Source: Batillaria attramentaria
Lineage: Eukaryota; Mollusca; Gastropoda; Batillariidae
NCBI GenBank assembly: GCA_018292915.2
Contig: JACVVK020000337.1
Location: 32,501-96,500, forward strand
Length of the DNA stretch: 64,000 bases
Direction: 5' to 3'
Of this stretch, positions 44,581 to 55,486 are shown piece by piece (positions within the stretch are counted from its first letter, which is position 1; each line of letters begins with the position of its first letter). A program made the position numbers and the translations under genes. The notes beneath the pieces were generated by a model, which saw only the letters and a program-made list of their open reading frames with translations, was not told where the DNA came from and searched no databases.

Positions 44581-44893
44581 AACTCGCTGCACGTGTTGTC
44601 AAGTACAACAGGGCGCGGAATGAAGTATCAGTTAAACATATCAAATCAGAAAAAAAACAGTAACGTACAACAGCCGTTCTGCCACAATTCGTACTTGGTA
44701 CTCGTTCATTTTCTTTCCAATTCGCGAGGTGCTAATGAATGTATTCATACTCAGTGTCCTGATATCAGAGTAATATCGCCCGGAGTGGATATTAGTCCGC
44801 GCTATCACAGTGCCAATAATGAACCAGGCGTTCTGTTGAAAGATAGAGCTACCTTGCCTTCTAGAACGGACATTTCATTATTCTTCAGGCAGG

Positions 44894-44965
<72 letters not shown>

Positions 44966-44980
44966 ACACACGCACGCACG

Positions 44981-45029
<49 letters not shown>

Positions 45030-45110
45030 GCACGCACGCACACACACACACACGCGCGCGCGCGCACACACGCACGCACGCACACACACACGCGCACACA
45101 CACACACACG

Positions 45111-45207
<97 letters not shown>
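44506..45207. repeat. (GT)n and a long (CA)/(CGCA)/(CG)/(GA) compound array
   Basis: (GT)n of about 37 units at 44506-44579. Unique sequence follows, then at 44895-45207 (CA)n with repeated CGCA, CGCG and GTAC blocks, a (GA)n at 45116-45141 and a terminal (CA)n. The alternating purine-pyrimidine stretch with CGCGCG is prone to Z-DNA. Confidence 0.95.
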
Positions 45208-45209
<2 letters not shown>

Positions 45210-46038
45210 CGGCGCACGCGTGCAGTTGAGTGACTGCGTACAAAGAACATAGGCCTTCCCTGGAGATGAGCACCCATTTCCTTTACTACGGTAAGAGGGC
45301 TACAAAATAAACACAACAACAACAGTAAATGCCACAACATCCGACATCAGGAATAACAGCACGCAACAAACAAACACCGTCACTTCCTCCTCATCCCAAC
45401 CCCCTTCGCCTAGACCCCCCCCCCCCCATCCCCCCTCCGATTGTCCGCGCTGCCTCTGGGTCCCCTGGGACATGAGGAACGTGTCATGACAGTCGACGGC
45501 AATCCTCTCATTATCAAACATGATTGCGCTGTCTGTCACAAAGTCAGCATGGTCGCATGGATCGAGCCAGCGCCGTCAGCCTCCCAACTGACAACGGATG
45601 GGCGTCGTTACTATTTGCATTGTCTGCTTTCATTTAAAAACTCCCCTTTGTGTACGGGGATCGCTGAGCACTGCGTTCAGTACAACACCACGAGACGCAC
45701 GTCGCATGTTCCGCGGCTGCACGTGTTTCTGGTGACTTTTTGAAGTTTTTGCAGCAAAACTTAAAGCCTGGGTCTCAATCATAAGACAAGTAGTGAAAGG
45801 TAAGTGTCCATGAAGGGACCTTCAGACCGGTCCTCTGTGTACGGTCATCAATTTTAGTGGCTTGATACTTTGAAACGAGAATCACGATAATTACGAAGTG
45901 TGTGGTAATATACACTTCTGCTCTAGGTCACTTCCGAAATACTTGTTCGAAATTGGACGGACGCATGTTTGTAAGTATCCAGTCACGCAGTTTCTGCTTC
46001 ACTCGGCGAAACATTATGCGGAAGCCTTTGTAAAATAT
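45208..46038. other. No gene recognised
   Basis: Mostly unique sequence. An open frame at 45489-45743 has some Cys (Asp-Cys-Ala-Val-Cys-His) but no motif, splice context or homology clue that I can use. Confidence 0.5.
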
Positions 46039-46039
46039 G

Positions 46040-46212
46040 TGGGTGGGTGGGTGACTGGGTTTTTCACGTCCTTTTTCCACCACATTCGGGTGATATCAAA
46101 GACGGGGCAAAGATGAAAAAGCCAGCACAAATATTTGGCCCCTGCCGGGATACGAACTCGACCCGAGCATTAGAAGTCCAACGCTCTACCATTCGGCCAC
46201 CCCGGCTCCCCA
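46040..46212 (-). repeat. SINE-A copy, full length
   Basis: Reversed copy with a 4-bp loss in the B-box region (GAACTCGACCCGAGC). Confidence 0.95.
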
Positions 46213-46384
46213 TTGTAAAATATGTACAGAGAAATGAATAAGTGTATTGTTTGAACGTAATTATTTGGGTAAAAGCAACACTTCAGTTTGGGAAACATGC
46301 GTAGCTGACATGACGCCAATTTTCAAACAAATATTGTTGGAATTTCGCTCCACTTAAGTTTTAGGCCATGATGTCATGTGTTAT

Positions 46385-46443
46385 TCGTTGTTAGTTTGTT
46401 GTTGTTGTTTTGATTGTTTGGGACTCCTTTTTGGTTGTTTGGG

Positions 46444-46521
<78 letters not shown>

Positions 46522-46850
46522 TGTTGTTGTTGTTGTTGTTGTTTTGTTATCGTTTTTCTTTTTGTTGTTGTTGTTGTTTGGGTTTGTTTTTTTTTTGTTT
46601 GTTTTTTTTGGGGGCGGGGTTGTTTCTGTTATTTGATTGTTGTTCTTTTGTTGGTTTTTGTGTTTGTTGTTGTTGTGTTTTGTTTTTGCTTATTTTGTTT
46701 TTGTTTGGGTTCTTGTTTGGTTTTTTGTTTGTTTGTTTCTTTCTTTCTTTCTTTGATTTATTGTGTGTGTGGGGGGGGGGGGGAAGGGTCGTCGCCGTCG
46801 TCGTTGTTGCTGCTGCTGTTGTAGTTGTTGTTGTTCGGATGTTTATTTTG
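46385..46850. repeat. (GT)n of about 37 units within T/G-rich sequence
   Basis: (GT)n at 46447-46520, flanked by (GTT)n and TTTTGTTT runs, a G-run at 46770-46783 and a (CGT)n/(TTG)n block at 46788-46835. Confidence 0.95.
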
Positions 46851-47343
46851 AAACGGCTACACGTTTGTAATGTTCTGCATCCAACAAAGAACCACGGACA
46901 GAAATAAGACCAGCGCTTTGTGACAGATGTGACATTTGCGTCCTGGGATCGACACATTATAACCACGGCACCAAGAGGAAGCAGCTCACTGTAAAAGGTC
47001 GCTATCTGCGGTGAACATCCCCAAATGCGGCATTAGTGGACTTTAATGCGGGCAAATTGGTCTCACTGAGCCATCCTCTCATGGAAACCGGGTCACCGAG
47101 TCTGTCCAGACTTTAATACTGTACTCTGCGAAAGGGCAGCTCACTTCCCAACACAGGTAAGCCTGTCTGTTTGAGCGGAGAGGGTTGTGGGGAAGTTGTT
47201 ATGGTCTGGTGGCGGTTATTACGTTTAAGTCTGTGTCTCTGCAGGGTCTGTCCGTCCGTCTGTCTGTCTGTCTCTCTCTCTCTCTCCTTTTTTACCATTT
47301 TTTGTTTAAAAACGGCAAGTTTGAAAACTCTCGCAACCCAAAA

Positions 47344-47415
<72 letters not shown>

Positions 47416-47574
47416 ACAGCTCCCAGTTTTTGCGTGTTTCATTTGCTACAATACCAATAATAATAAAAAAAATTACAAATTACCAGACTCTGATTCATTC
47501 TTTCTTCTTTTTTTTTTTTAATCTACAAGCAGGCATCAACATCCAGTTCGTACACAACCAGCTCCAAATTCACC

Positions 47575-47939
47575 ATGACAACCACGACCTGCTGCTCTCT
47601 GAGACTTGGACACGGCCCCCGGCTCCTCTCCACCTTCCTCCTGCTCCCAGCTCTCCTCCTGTGTCTCCTGCGTTGTTCCTGCACGACCGCCCAAGACAGC
47701 AGCGGCTGCTCCGACCTTCAGGAGACCGCAGACTTGTGTATGGAAGGATCAGGGTCCGGCGACATAGGCTACGAACTCCCGTGGGACGAGGAAAGCGGCG
47801 CCGGGGTCGGGGCGACTGCGATCTGCCGCTCCTCTCGTCTGGCTACCTGGTACCCCGACAGCGCTGCCGGTGTCCAGACGGCGTACCGGATGGTACAGTC
47901 CTGCAGGAAGTTTCCAAAGGACGGGAATTCGTGGTCCAA
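47575..47939 (+). CDS. Methuselah-like 7TM receptor, exon 1
   Basis: The first coding exon of a five-exon gene (964 codons plus stop; coding total 2895 nt, all junctions in phase). The ATG has a strong context (TTCACCATGA). Residues 1-40 are a signal peptide with a long Leu-rich core, probably cut near Thr-Thr-Ala/Gln-Asp. Residues 41-122 start the Cys-rich ectodomain: Gly-Cys-Ser-Asp, Asp-Leu-Cys, Ile-Cys-Arg, Ser-Cys-Arg-Lys. The donor TCCAA/GTACCT is weak but fits the phase, giving Asn across the junction. The untranslated start may be an upstream exon ending ACACAG/GTAAGC at 47156. The arrangement is that of lophotrochozoan Methuselah-like (class B/adhesion-type) GPCRs; the ligand is unknown. 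Confidence 0.8.
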
Positions 47940-48004
47940 GTACCTTTCTTTTAACGTCTTTAATATTCTGAATACTTTACAGACACCCTGGGCAGCCGAG
48001 GATA

Positions 48005-48065
48005 TAATAATAATAATAAATTGCTTTTATATAGCGCAGTATCCCAGCAGATGCTGGCTCAGACC

Positions 48066-48142
<77 letters not shown>

Positions 48143-48350
48143 CACTTTCATAAAATACAGCTGGGATCTCGATAAAATGAGCTGGGGGGGGGGGGGGGGG
48201 TAGTATTTACAGATGGATAGAGTTGTGCAAGCAACAAAGACCATTTCGCATCTAATTAACTAAGAGGGAGAGAGGGCTGACTGGAAGAAGTGGGTTTTTA
48301 GTTTGTTTTTAAAAACTGTGAAAGATGGAGACTGACGGGCATGTAGAGGA
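48005..48350 (-). mobile_element. LINE 3' end in intron 1 of the 7TM receptor
   Basis: Minus-strand frame with Thr-Val-Phe-Lys-Asn-Lys-Leu-Lys-Thr-His-Phe-Phe, the ORF2 C-terminal pattern, then TATATAAAAGCAATTTATT and an (ATT)n tail at 48005-48020. Interrupted by (CA)n at 48069-48141 and a G-run at 48184-48200. Confidence 0.65.
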
Positions 48351-48435
48351 AGTGAATATATAGCTTATAGAATATATATATATATATAGCTTAGTGTGGC
48401 AGCAATCATCGTCGAAGCTTTTGAAGTGTAGTAGT

Positions 48436-48526
48436 GAAATATTTGTGCTGGCGTTTTCCTCGCTACCTTGTCTTTGATATCATCCCCATATGCAGTGGAA
48501 AAAGACGTCAAACCTTTAAACACACG
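48436..48526 (+). repeat. SINE-A body fragment in intron 1 of the 7TM receptor
   Basis: AAATATTTGTGCTGGCGTTT, TCTTTGATATCATCCCC and GGAAAAAGACGTCAAAC, without a head. Confidence 0.8.
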
Positions 48527-48572
48527 CGTCTACTTTGACTACGCCCTGTTCTCACCCGTAATGATTTTGCAG

Positions 48573-48819
48573 CTGTGAATCAGTCGATCAGCACGTGCCC
48601 GTGCATGAGATGGACACTGTGCTTCCTGTGACCTCGCTGAGCTCCAACTTGACCTACTTCAACCGCTACTGCTTTCTCTGCTCCGGAGACCCCGGACCGG
48701 AAGTGACGTGGTCTGTGAACGTGAGCTGTTCCCGCTGGGTGGATCTGCAGTCGCTGGGATCAGAACATGACGTTCTCCGTGCGGCTGTCAATTCACCTTA
48801 TTGCTGGATCGTTTTGCAG
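48573..48819 (+). CDS. Methuselah-like 7TM receptor, exon 2
   Basis: Residues 122-204. Acceptor ATGATTTTGCAG, donor TTGCAG/GTCAGT. It reads Cys-Glu-Ser-Val, then Leu-Pro-Val-Thr-Ser...Asn-Leu-Thr-Tyr-Phe-Asn-Arg-Tyr-Cys-Phe-Leu-Cys, then Val-Ser-Cys and Tyr-Cys-Trp. Val-Thr...Tyr-x-Asn-x-Tyr-Cys-x-x-Cys recurs in the ectodomains of molluscan Methuselah-like receptors as I know them. Several NxT/NxS sites suggest glycosylation. The upstream intron holds a LINE 3' end, a (CA)n and a SINE-A scrap. Confidence 0.8.
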
Positions 48820-49539
48820 GTCAGTGAAGCGTTACTCTACTCTGCTCTCCACTCCTGCATTGGATTTGCATTGGATTTGCTGTGCTCTGCTCTACTGTGC
48901 TGTTGGGCGAAGGACACAAATACACAGGGCCTCAAAATGCCTATAATTATATTCTCTATTAACCTCAGGCATCATAGTCACCCCTAAAAACGCTTCAGTC
49001 TAGAAACAATTACTACCATGAACAGACCTTTCAAACGCACGCACCTGACAGGGGTTTCAAAAACTGGAATGTCTCCTTTCCGCGCAGACCTCACTGGAGT
49101 AATGCACGTCTACTTTATGTTTAGGCCAGAGAGGCAGTTCACACAAATCCGCTTGCCTCACTTGTGTCCCACTCCTGTGCAAAAAACGTCCCTGCTTCAC
49201 TGGCAGCTTGCCTCTTTTTGTGACCGCCTGGCACGCACCTTGACCTACATAACATAAAACTCACGAAAATCACGCTTTTTCATAACAACAAAAATCACTA
49301 CAGGCTAGCACATTTGCCAAACAGGGTACCTCAAACAAACACCAAACATGACCCCACGGTCAATTTGTGTCCTTACGCCAACAGTGTTCTGTTCTGCTGT
49401 TCTCTACGGCACTCTGTGCCTTGGGTTATTCTGTTCTGCTCTGCCCTGCTGTTCTGCTCTGCTTGGTTTCCATTGCTGCAATCACATTTCCCGGTGTAGT
49501 TTAACGTGAAAAATCGTCTCCAACGGTTTCTTCTTCCAG

Positions 49540-49815
49540 CCCCCAGCAGACGTGACAGTACACACGTGTCACGATGGGTATCCTGGAGGTTTCCCGCGGA
49601 CGCCTGCACCCCCTGTCAAGACACGACCTACCCAACTTCCCGGACGCACATCACCTGCTGGCAATAGCATCATAGCCCATTCTGTGGGTGCGCCTCTCTC
49701 TCTGCTGCTGAACTTCCGGGAGCCGAGAGCGACGCCTGGTGGGGATTCAAACAAGGGGAGCAAGCCTACAAAGACCGTTTCGTGTTCCGAAGACGATTTT
49801 TTTCTCAGATCCGAA
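49540..49815 (+). CDS. Methuselah-like 7TM receptor, exon 3
   Basis: Residues 205-296, phase 0 at both ends. Acceptor TTTCTTCTTCCAG, donor TCCGAA/GTATGT. It begins Pro-Pro-Ala-Asp-Val-Thr-Val-His-Thr-Cys-His-Asp-Gly and has a Pro-rich middle and a late Cys (Val-Ser-Cys-Ser-Glu-Asp-Asp). This is the least conserved-looking part of the ectodomain and the least certain exon. It is supported by the open frame and by both phase-0 joints. The intron before it has no recognised element. Confidence 0.7.
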
Positions 49816-49978
49816 GTATGTACACATGCATGGCCCTTTCGTCGTGTGTAATACTTTTTAATTCAGTTCTCTGTGTTAATAATTAAATTTCAGTTATTTT
49901 CAATAATCGATTTTTGTGGGGTGCAAGGACACTCACATGGCGTCTCGCAACCTGTGTGGTTTTCGAGGTTGGTGAGAG

Positions 49979-50040
49979 TGGGGTGGGTGGGTGAATGTGT
50001 GGGAGCTTTACGTCCTTTTTCACCACGTATGTCGAGGTTG
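49979..50040 (-). repeat. SINE-A tail fragment in intron 3 of the 7TM receptor
   Basis: GGGTGGGTGGGTGAATGTGT, GGGAGCTTTACGTCC and TTCACCACGTATG only. Confidence 0.7.
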
Positions 50041-50234
50041 GTGAAAGGTAAAGCAGAGAGAGAGAGAGGATGGTCATCGCCCCGACAAAGCTGGCCCAGT
50101 GAAAGGCAAAATCTAACGCTTCACCTCCCTGCGACCGGACCACAGTTACCTTTTCAAATTTTATTCCTGTTGATTTGGCATGGGAATTGATGTTGTTTTC
50201 ATTATCTTGAATTATTATTGTTTTGTTTCTTCAG

Positions 50235-52016
50235 AACCGATGTTTGCCCATCCGATGCGAGGCTGGAAAGCGGCTTGTCGACAGGAAATGTCAGTCCGTA
50301 ATACAGCGCGCTCGCGGCCTCTCCTACAGCCTGACACTGACGTTAGATGCTTTCGTCACTCTGCGTGACGTCAGACAGGATCACCCAATGGCAGCTCTGA
50401 CGTCACAGTGCTCTTTGGAAGAAGTGCTGAAGTCTGGCGTCATCCACAAGATGCCCCTGCTGCACAGTGACGCGTATTCACTATCTGCCCGGGTTGTAAA
50501 AGACAGAAGTCTTTCTATATCCCCATCATTCCATGTCTTACTCACCGCTGATAACGACTTGTACTTTGCCGAGAGTGATGACCTGCAGACAGTCAAGAAT
50601 GCTTCACTGGCAAAGACGCTGGATATGAAAGGAGACGACGGTAAAGGTGACTCGTTCTTTTGGGGAACTCTGGTCGTCTGGATCGACTTTGTAGTTACTC
50701 AGGAGGTGGAGAGAGAGGAGGTGGAGACGACCGCTCTGCGCATATCCAGTCAGGACTGGCACGTGACTTGTGGTGAGACGCATGCGCGCTTGGTTCCCAC
50801 TCTGAGTCGCCGCCCGTACGCGAGTGACCCTGGAGCGGTGATCTCCAACTCCAGTCTTCGTGACAAGCGGTTGTTCTGGGAGAACGTGCCAAAGTCGGAG
50901 TACAGACATTACCTGACCCAAAGTGATCGCACCACTTTGACAGTTTCCCCTTTCCTTTTGTGTCCGTTCGTCGTCTTTTCGCCCGAGGATTACGAAGTTC
51001 AAGATTCAGAGACGAGCGCAGCCAATGTTTCTGTATTCAATGTTAGCGCATCTTTGTCGGACTCCAACTATCGAGTAGATGAAGATGGGATGTTAGTGCT
51101 CTGCAGGGATACTTTCGTCCACCACTTCCTTATACATCTGACAAGTGACACGAGCGGTACGACCAACAGAACGCAAAGCCAAACTCGTGAGGAGTCCCTG
51201 TTGGTGACCATAGAACGCTATCTGTCACTCGCGTGCGTGTCACTGTCTCTTGTGGGTCTGCTGGCGACAGTTTTGACGTACTCGTTCTTCCGGAGCTTGC
51301 GGACTATCCCGGGGAAGAACGCCATGGGGCTTTGCGTCAACCTCTTCTTCGCTCAGGCCTTGCTGCAGTTCGGGATACGACAGACCCAGCACGAGGGTGT
51401 GTGCATGGTTATTGGAATGCTCGTCCATTACGCGTGGCTGGCGACGCTTCTCTGGATGAATGTCTGCTCCTTCCACATGCGGAGGGTGTTCTCGGCGAAG
51501 CTGTACGCGTCCAGAATGACGTCAGAGCATCTGCGTTGCTGCTCACGCAGGTTGGCCGGATACACGCTCTACGCTCAAGGGGTCCCGGCTTTCATCGTGG
51601 GCGCGACAGCAGCGACGTCTATCCTCCTGTCTGAGGGTCGTCAGGTCGGTTACGGTGGCGACGTCTGCTACCTTGCATCCCCGCTTCTCGTCGGCGTTGC
51701 CTTCGTCTTGCCGCTGTGCCTGGTCGTCGTTCTCAACATGGCGTTCTTCCTCCAGGCGGTGAGAGCCATAGCACGCGACGCTCCAGTACCTCACCATCGT
51801 GGAGGCGGAGGAGCAGCTGCAATGCACGAGCAGAACGGAGGACGCGCGACCGGTCGCGGGTCACCGAAGGTCGTGCCCTCCTCCTGGCGTCGCAACCTGA
51901 ACGTGTGCGTGCGGCTGTCCACCCTGACGGGTCTCTTCTGGACGCTGGGTCTCTTGGCCGAGGTGTTTGACGTGCCCATCCTCCGCCTGGTTTCTGTCGT
52001 GGTCAACGGCTCGCAG
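50235..52016 (+). CDS. Methuselah-like 7TM receptor, exon 4 (stalk and TM1-TM6)
   Basis: Residues 297-890. Acceptor TTTGTTTCTTCAG, donor TCGCAG/GTCTGG. It opens Asn-Arg-Cys-Leu-Pro-Ile-Arg-Cys and continues with a roughly 300-residue extracellular stalk rich in NxS/T sites. Membrane segments lie near residues 625-648 (TM1), 659-677 (TM2), 687-709 (TM3), 736-761 (TM4), 775-805 (TM5) and 854-873 (TM6). Family signs: Leu-Arg-Thr-Ile-Pro-Gly-Lys-Asn after TM1, the Cys pair expected to link TM3 and loop 2 (Gly-Val-Cys; Asp-Val-Cys-Tyr), and Leu-Thr-Gly-Leu-Phe-Trp-Thr-Leu-Gly in TM6. The third cytoplasmic loop is long and Gly/Arg-rich. There is no visible GAIN/GPS cleavage motif before TM1, which fits Methuselah-like rather than true adhesion receptors. 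Confidence 0.9.
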
Positions 52017-52084
52017 GTCTGGCGATAGTATATATCATACGCCATAGCTCATTAGGTATAATTAAGTACTACAACGGTAATATC

Positions 52085-52225
52085 CCATTACCGAGAAATT
52101 CGGCGTGTTTCCCCGGGGAATGAGCGCGCAGTGCAGCGCCACCAATGATTTGTTTTGTTTTTGTGTTTGTGTGTTTGTTTTTTGTGCTTGTTTTTTGTGA
52201 GTTGTTTTGTTGTTGTTGTTTTTTG

Positions 52226-52302
<77 letters not shown>

Positions 52303-52890
52303 GTTGCTGTTGTTGTTTTTGTTGTTGTTGTTTTGTTGTTGTAGTTTTTGTTTGTTTGTTTTGGGTCTATTGTTTGTTTGGTTGGTTTGTTTTGTTTTTG
52401 GGGTTCTTGGGGGGGGGGGGTGTTTGTTTGTTTTTTGTTGTTTGTTTTGGGTTTTTTGTTTGTTTGTTTTTCGTTGTTTTTGTTTTTGTTGGGGTTTTTT
52501 GTTTGTTTGTTTTTTGTTTTGTTTTATTTTATTTTTTTATTTTTTTATTTATTTTTTTTTTTTTTTGGGGGGGGGGGGTGTTTTGTGGGGTTTTTTTTTT
52601 TTCGTTTGTTTGTTGTTGTTTTTGTTGTTATTGGTTTTTTGGGGGTTTTTTTTGTTTGGGTTTTTTTTTTTTTTTTTTTGGGGGGGGGGGGGGGGGAGGC
52701 TGCATTCCCAGTGTGCGCATTTTCCCTTCCGCGGCCCCTCTCGTGTGGAATCGGATATTTAAAATGCACATTTGAATCTCATGCATGCGTGTGCACATGA
52801 TTGTAAGACAGACACCGGAAACGAGTCTGCACTTGACTTTGACCCGACCTGGTGAAGGAAAGCCCCAAGCCGAGACGCCTTAACCACCAT
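52085..52890 (-). repeat. SINE body split by a 600-bp T/G-rich tract, in intron 4 of the 7TM receptor
   Basis: TACCGAGAAATTCGG, GTTTCCCCGGGGAAT and GCAGTGCAGCGCCACC (to 52142) match the end block of the SINEs at 1370 and 14495. CATGCATGCGTGTGCACATG, ACACCGGAAACGAGTCTGC and GACTTTGACCCG (52779-52850) match the 14740-14815 body. Between them lie (GT)n 52230-52300 and T/G homopolymer runs, a huge expansion inside one SINE. Confidence 0.7.
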
Positions 52891-53007
52891 TAGTTTTGGG
52901 GTTTTATTCCCGCTGAGTATGTGACTTTCCTCTGTCGGTGTGTCCATTCTGCTTAATGTTATTTTGTGTGACGACATATAATATTATCTCTTTTTCTTTC
53001 ATTCGAG

Positions 53008-53232
53008 GGTGTCTTGATAGCCGCTTCCTACATTCTCACACGCAGAGTGGCGCGCCTGTACCGTCACGCGTGCTGCACGTGCTGTGTCGGGCACCGGAGG
53101 ACCTTGGCAGTCTCGCAGCCTGCGTCAGCCTCCGCCTCCGGATCCGCGAACAGCACGCCCGCATCCAGTGGCAGCAATACCGTGTCCACTAACTTCAGCT
53201 CCAGTAGCCACCCACAGACCAGCCGTTTGTGA
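53008..53232 (+). CDS. Methuselah-like 7TM receptor, exon 5 (TM7 and tail)
   Basis: Residues 891-964. Acceptor TTTTTCTTTCATTCGAG. The join gives Asn-Gly-Ser-Gln / Gly-Val-Leu-Ile, matching the class-B TM7 pattern N-(S/G)-x-Q-G-(V/L), strong support for this splice. TM7 spans about 878-901. It is followed by a short basic stretch (Thr-Arg-Arg-Val-Ala-Arg), a Cys cluster (Cys-Cys-Thr-Cys-Cys) that could be palmitoylated, and a Ser/Thr-rich tail ending Thr-Ser-Arg-Leu. The stop is at 53230-53232. No clear AATAAA was found in the next 500 bp. Confidence 0.88.
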   Translation, partial: GVLIAASYILTRRVARLYRHACCTCCVGHRRTLAVSQPASASASGSANSTPASSGSNTVSTNFSSSSHPQTSRL

Positions 53233-53929
53233 ATCGGCACGTGAAGCTCGTTGACTGGGACGAGGAAATATGTATGTCATGGGACAAACTTTCACGGGAA
53301 AATGCTCGTGAGTATAGGGCTACGGCTTTTAATAATGAGGATACTAACCGGACACTTTTGAGTGCCATTGTAGACCGCCACAGTGCTGTGCACATAATTA
53401 TGTGACGCAGATGTGATTTCGGGGTTTTCCACGGCTGCATGGCTGTTCAAGATGTCACCAGCTGTGACTATGTGTTTCACAGTAGATTCTGACCATCCTG
53501 ACTGGTTCCTTTCTACTTCACGCGTCGCGCGAAGATGGCGGCCGCAACTTGTATAACGACATCGTGCCGATTCAAAGATTTATTGGTAGATATTACCGCA
53601 AATAATGGGTTTCATCGCGCCGTTGACTCACGCTGATCAGTCAGGGTAGTTTACATCTTACTTTTATTATCCGAGTTGGTTTAAACAGATTTTAGAACTG
53701 TGTGAAAAATATATACGTTAACTGACAATGGAAGGTCAGTGTTGCCATGAAGAAGTAGATCTGTATGTTTATACTGACAGTACAGTTTGTTGATTGTTGC
53801 GTTTCGAGCATCTGTATACTTGGGACATTCCAGGAGGAAGTGTTGAGCGGACTCGGTCGCGGCTCAACAGGCACAACTAGCGGTAAGAGATAAGTGGCGG
53901 TTAACTAGATCGTGCTGGAGGTTACTCAT

Positions 53930-54170
53930 GTTTAGGCGCAAGCGGCAGTGAGATATTTGTGTTAAACGCGAACCCAGGTAGTAGTAGGGGGGGGGGGGGG
54001 ATAGTAGGATTGTTGCATGCAAGGTGTCGTTTAAATTCACTTAAAGACTGGCTGTGTTTGATGATGTCGGGCAAGTCGTTCCAGAAGAGGGTTGTAGAAG
54101 GGTGTGTAGCGAGTGTCGCGCGCGGCACGGAAAAATAGGACCGTGCTCTATTCACTGGCGTCACGGCGGC
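53930..54170 (-). mobile_element. LINE ORF2 C-terminal remnant
   Basis: Minus-strand frame Arg-Ala-Arg-Ser-Tyr-Phe-Ser-Val-Pro-Arg-Ala, Ser-Thr-Thr-Leu-Phe-Trp-Asn-Asp-Leu-Pro, Ser-Glu-Phe-Lys-Arg-His-Leu: the same C-terminal ORF2 domain as the other fragments, from a different LINE lineage. Confidence 0.65.
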
Positions 54171-54258
54171 GTCTGCAGGGAGTGCCCGCTACAAGCGGAT
54201 TTAATTGGCTCTGAGGACATTTCGCCACTGGTAGGCCTGCAGAATCGCAACGTGTGAC
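54130..54258 (+). repeat. Dispersed repeat R6
   Basis: GGACCGTGCTCTATTC, AGTGCCCGCTACAAGCG, GGCCTGCAGAATCGCAACGT. The reverse complement of 61335-61460 aligns to it along about 120 bp. Class unknown. Confidence 0.65.
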
Positions 54259-54395
54259 AACCCTTTTAGGTTTGACAGTTCAGCTGGCAGTCTGTTGTTT
54301 TCTGCATGAGGGTTTTCACTCTGAGTACGCAAGTTCAGTTTGAGTGTGACAATGAACGAAAGAGCACTGGAGACGATGACATCACTTGGAGAGGA

Positions 54396-54471
54396 ATAAA
54401 TAATAATAATAATAATGAATACAGTTTATATAGCGCCTATCTGTTTTCTACGAAACACTCTTTGCGCTCGC

Positions 54472-54539
<68 letters not shown>

Positions 54540-54800
54540 GCCGATGAAACAGTGGTCGGACTACAGCTCGAAAGCTTGCCTAAAGAGGTAGGTCTTTAAA
54601 TGGGCTTTGAATTGAGTCAGTGTGGGAAGATCCCTAATGGTGACAGGTAAAGCGTTGCAGACGGAGGGGGCGTAAGAAAATGAACGACCGCCAGCTGACT
54701 TCAGAGTTGTTCTTGGAACCTTTAACATTTTTTCTGATGATGAACGGAGAGTACGGAAGGGCTGGTAGGTTGTAAGCATTGCAGACAGGTACACGGGGAG
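54396..54800 (-). mobile_element. LINE 3' end with (ATT)n tail
   Basis: Minus-strand frame at 54561-54794: Leu-Arg-Ser-Ser, Val-Pro-Arg-Thr-Thr-Leu-Lys-Ser-Ala-Gly-Gly-Arg-Ser-Phe-Ser-Tyr, Asn-Ala-Leu-Pro-Val-Thr-Ile-Arg, Leu-Lys-Thr-Tyr-Leu-Phe. This is an intact Jockey/CR1-type ORF2 C-terminus. The UTR has GATAGGCGCTATATAAACTG and an (ATT)n tail. A (CA)n at 54475-54537 sits in the UTR. The best preserved LINE end in the window. Confidence 0.8.
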
Positions 54801-54976
54801 AGAGCCATCGAAATGGCGGTAAGGCAGTGTTGCAATTTTGAATCACACTAATTTTGCACCACTTCGCTTCACCGTGATGCAGTTGTTGTTGCTTTCTGAG
54901 GACGGCACAAAGTCCGTAAACAATAATCATTGCTCGATTTTTCGTGTATGTATTGTCACTTATTTTGTTGCATCAG

Positions 54977-54979
<3 letters not shown>

Positions 54980-55050
<71 letters not shown>
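54980..55050. repeat. (CA)n microsatellite
   Basis: About 35 CA units. 55051-55486 is unique sequence with a short (CT)n at 55288-55301. Confidence 0.97.
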
Positions 55051-55052
<2 letters not shown>

Positions 55053-55486
55053 TAAAGGAAAACAGTAATAGGAGCTGTGTCTCATTACCTTGTATTTCAA
55101 GGTTCAGGCAAGCATACAGGCTTCTGTACATGAGAACAACAATGTTATTCAACAACAAATTCTCAATTTTATCACACAACAAACAGGTGACGACATCTGG
55201 GGTAGAATGCATGGAGAGAGTCTTGGGCGTTAGTCCGAGACTTGCGTAATACTTGTATACTGCGTAGTATGGGACTACGTTCTAGTCTCTCTCTCTCTCT
55301 CCATGCATATTGCTCCTGATTCTATACATCCCATGTAAGAGACCGAAACTGGCTGGAACTACAACACAGGTTTGTACACACTTGTGCTTCATGAAACACT
55401 CGAGTTTCATGAAATTCGTTTATTTCATTCAGAGTACGTTGACTCTACTTCCTCTTTCAACTGCTTTCAGCGCTGTTCCTCTAAAC

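Noticed and set aside
45441..45743. Open frame of 100 codons with a few Cys
   Set aside because: It begins in a C-rich run, has no motif or splice context, and third-position bias is unremarkable.
47171..47521. Open frame with hydrophobic start ahead of the 7TM receptor
   Set aside because: It runs through (CT)n and (GT)n tracts and has no support beyond the repeat; the receptor start at 47575 has a better context and signal peptide.
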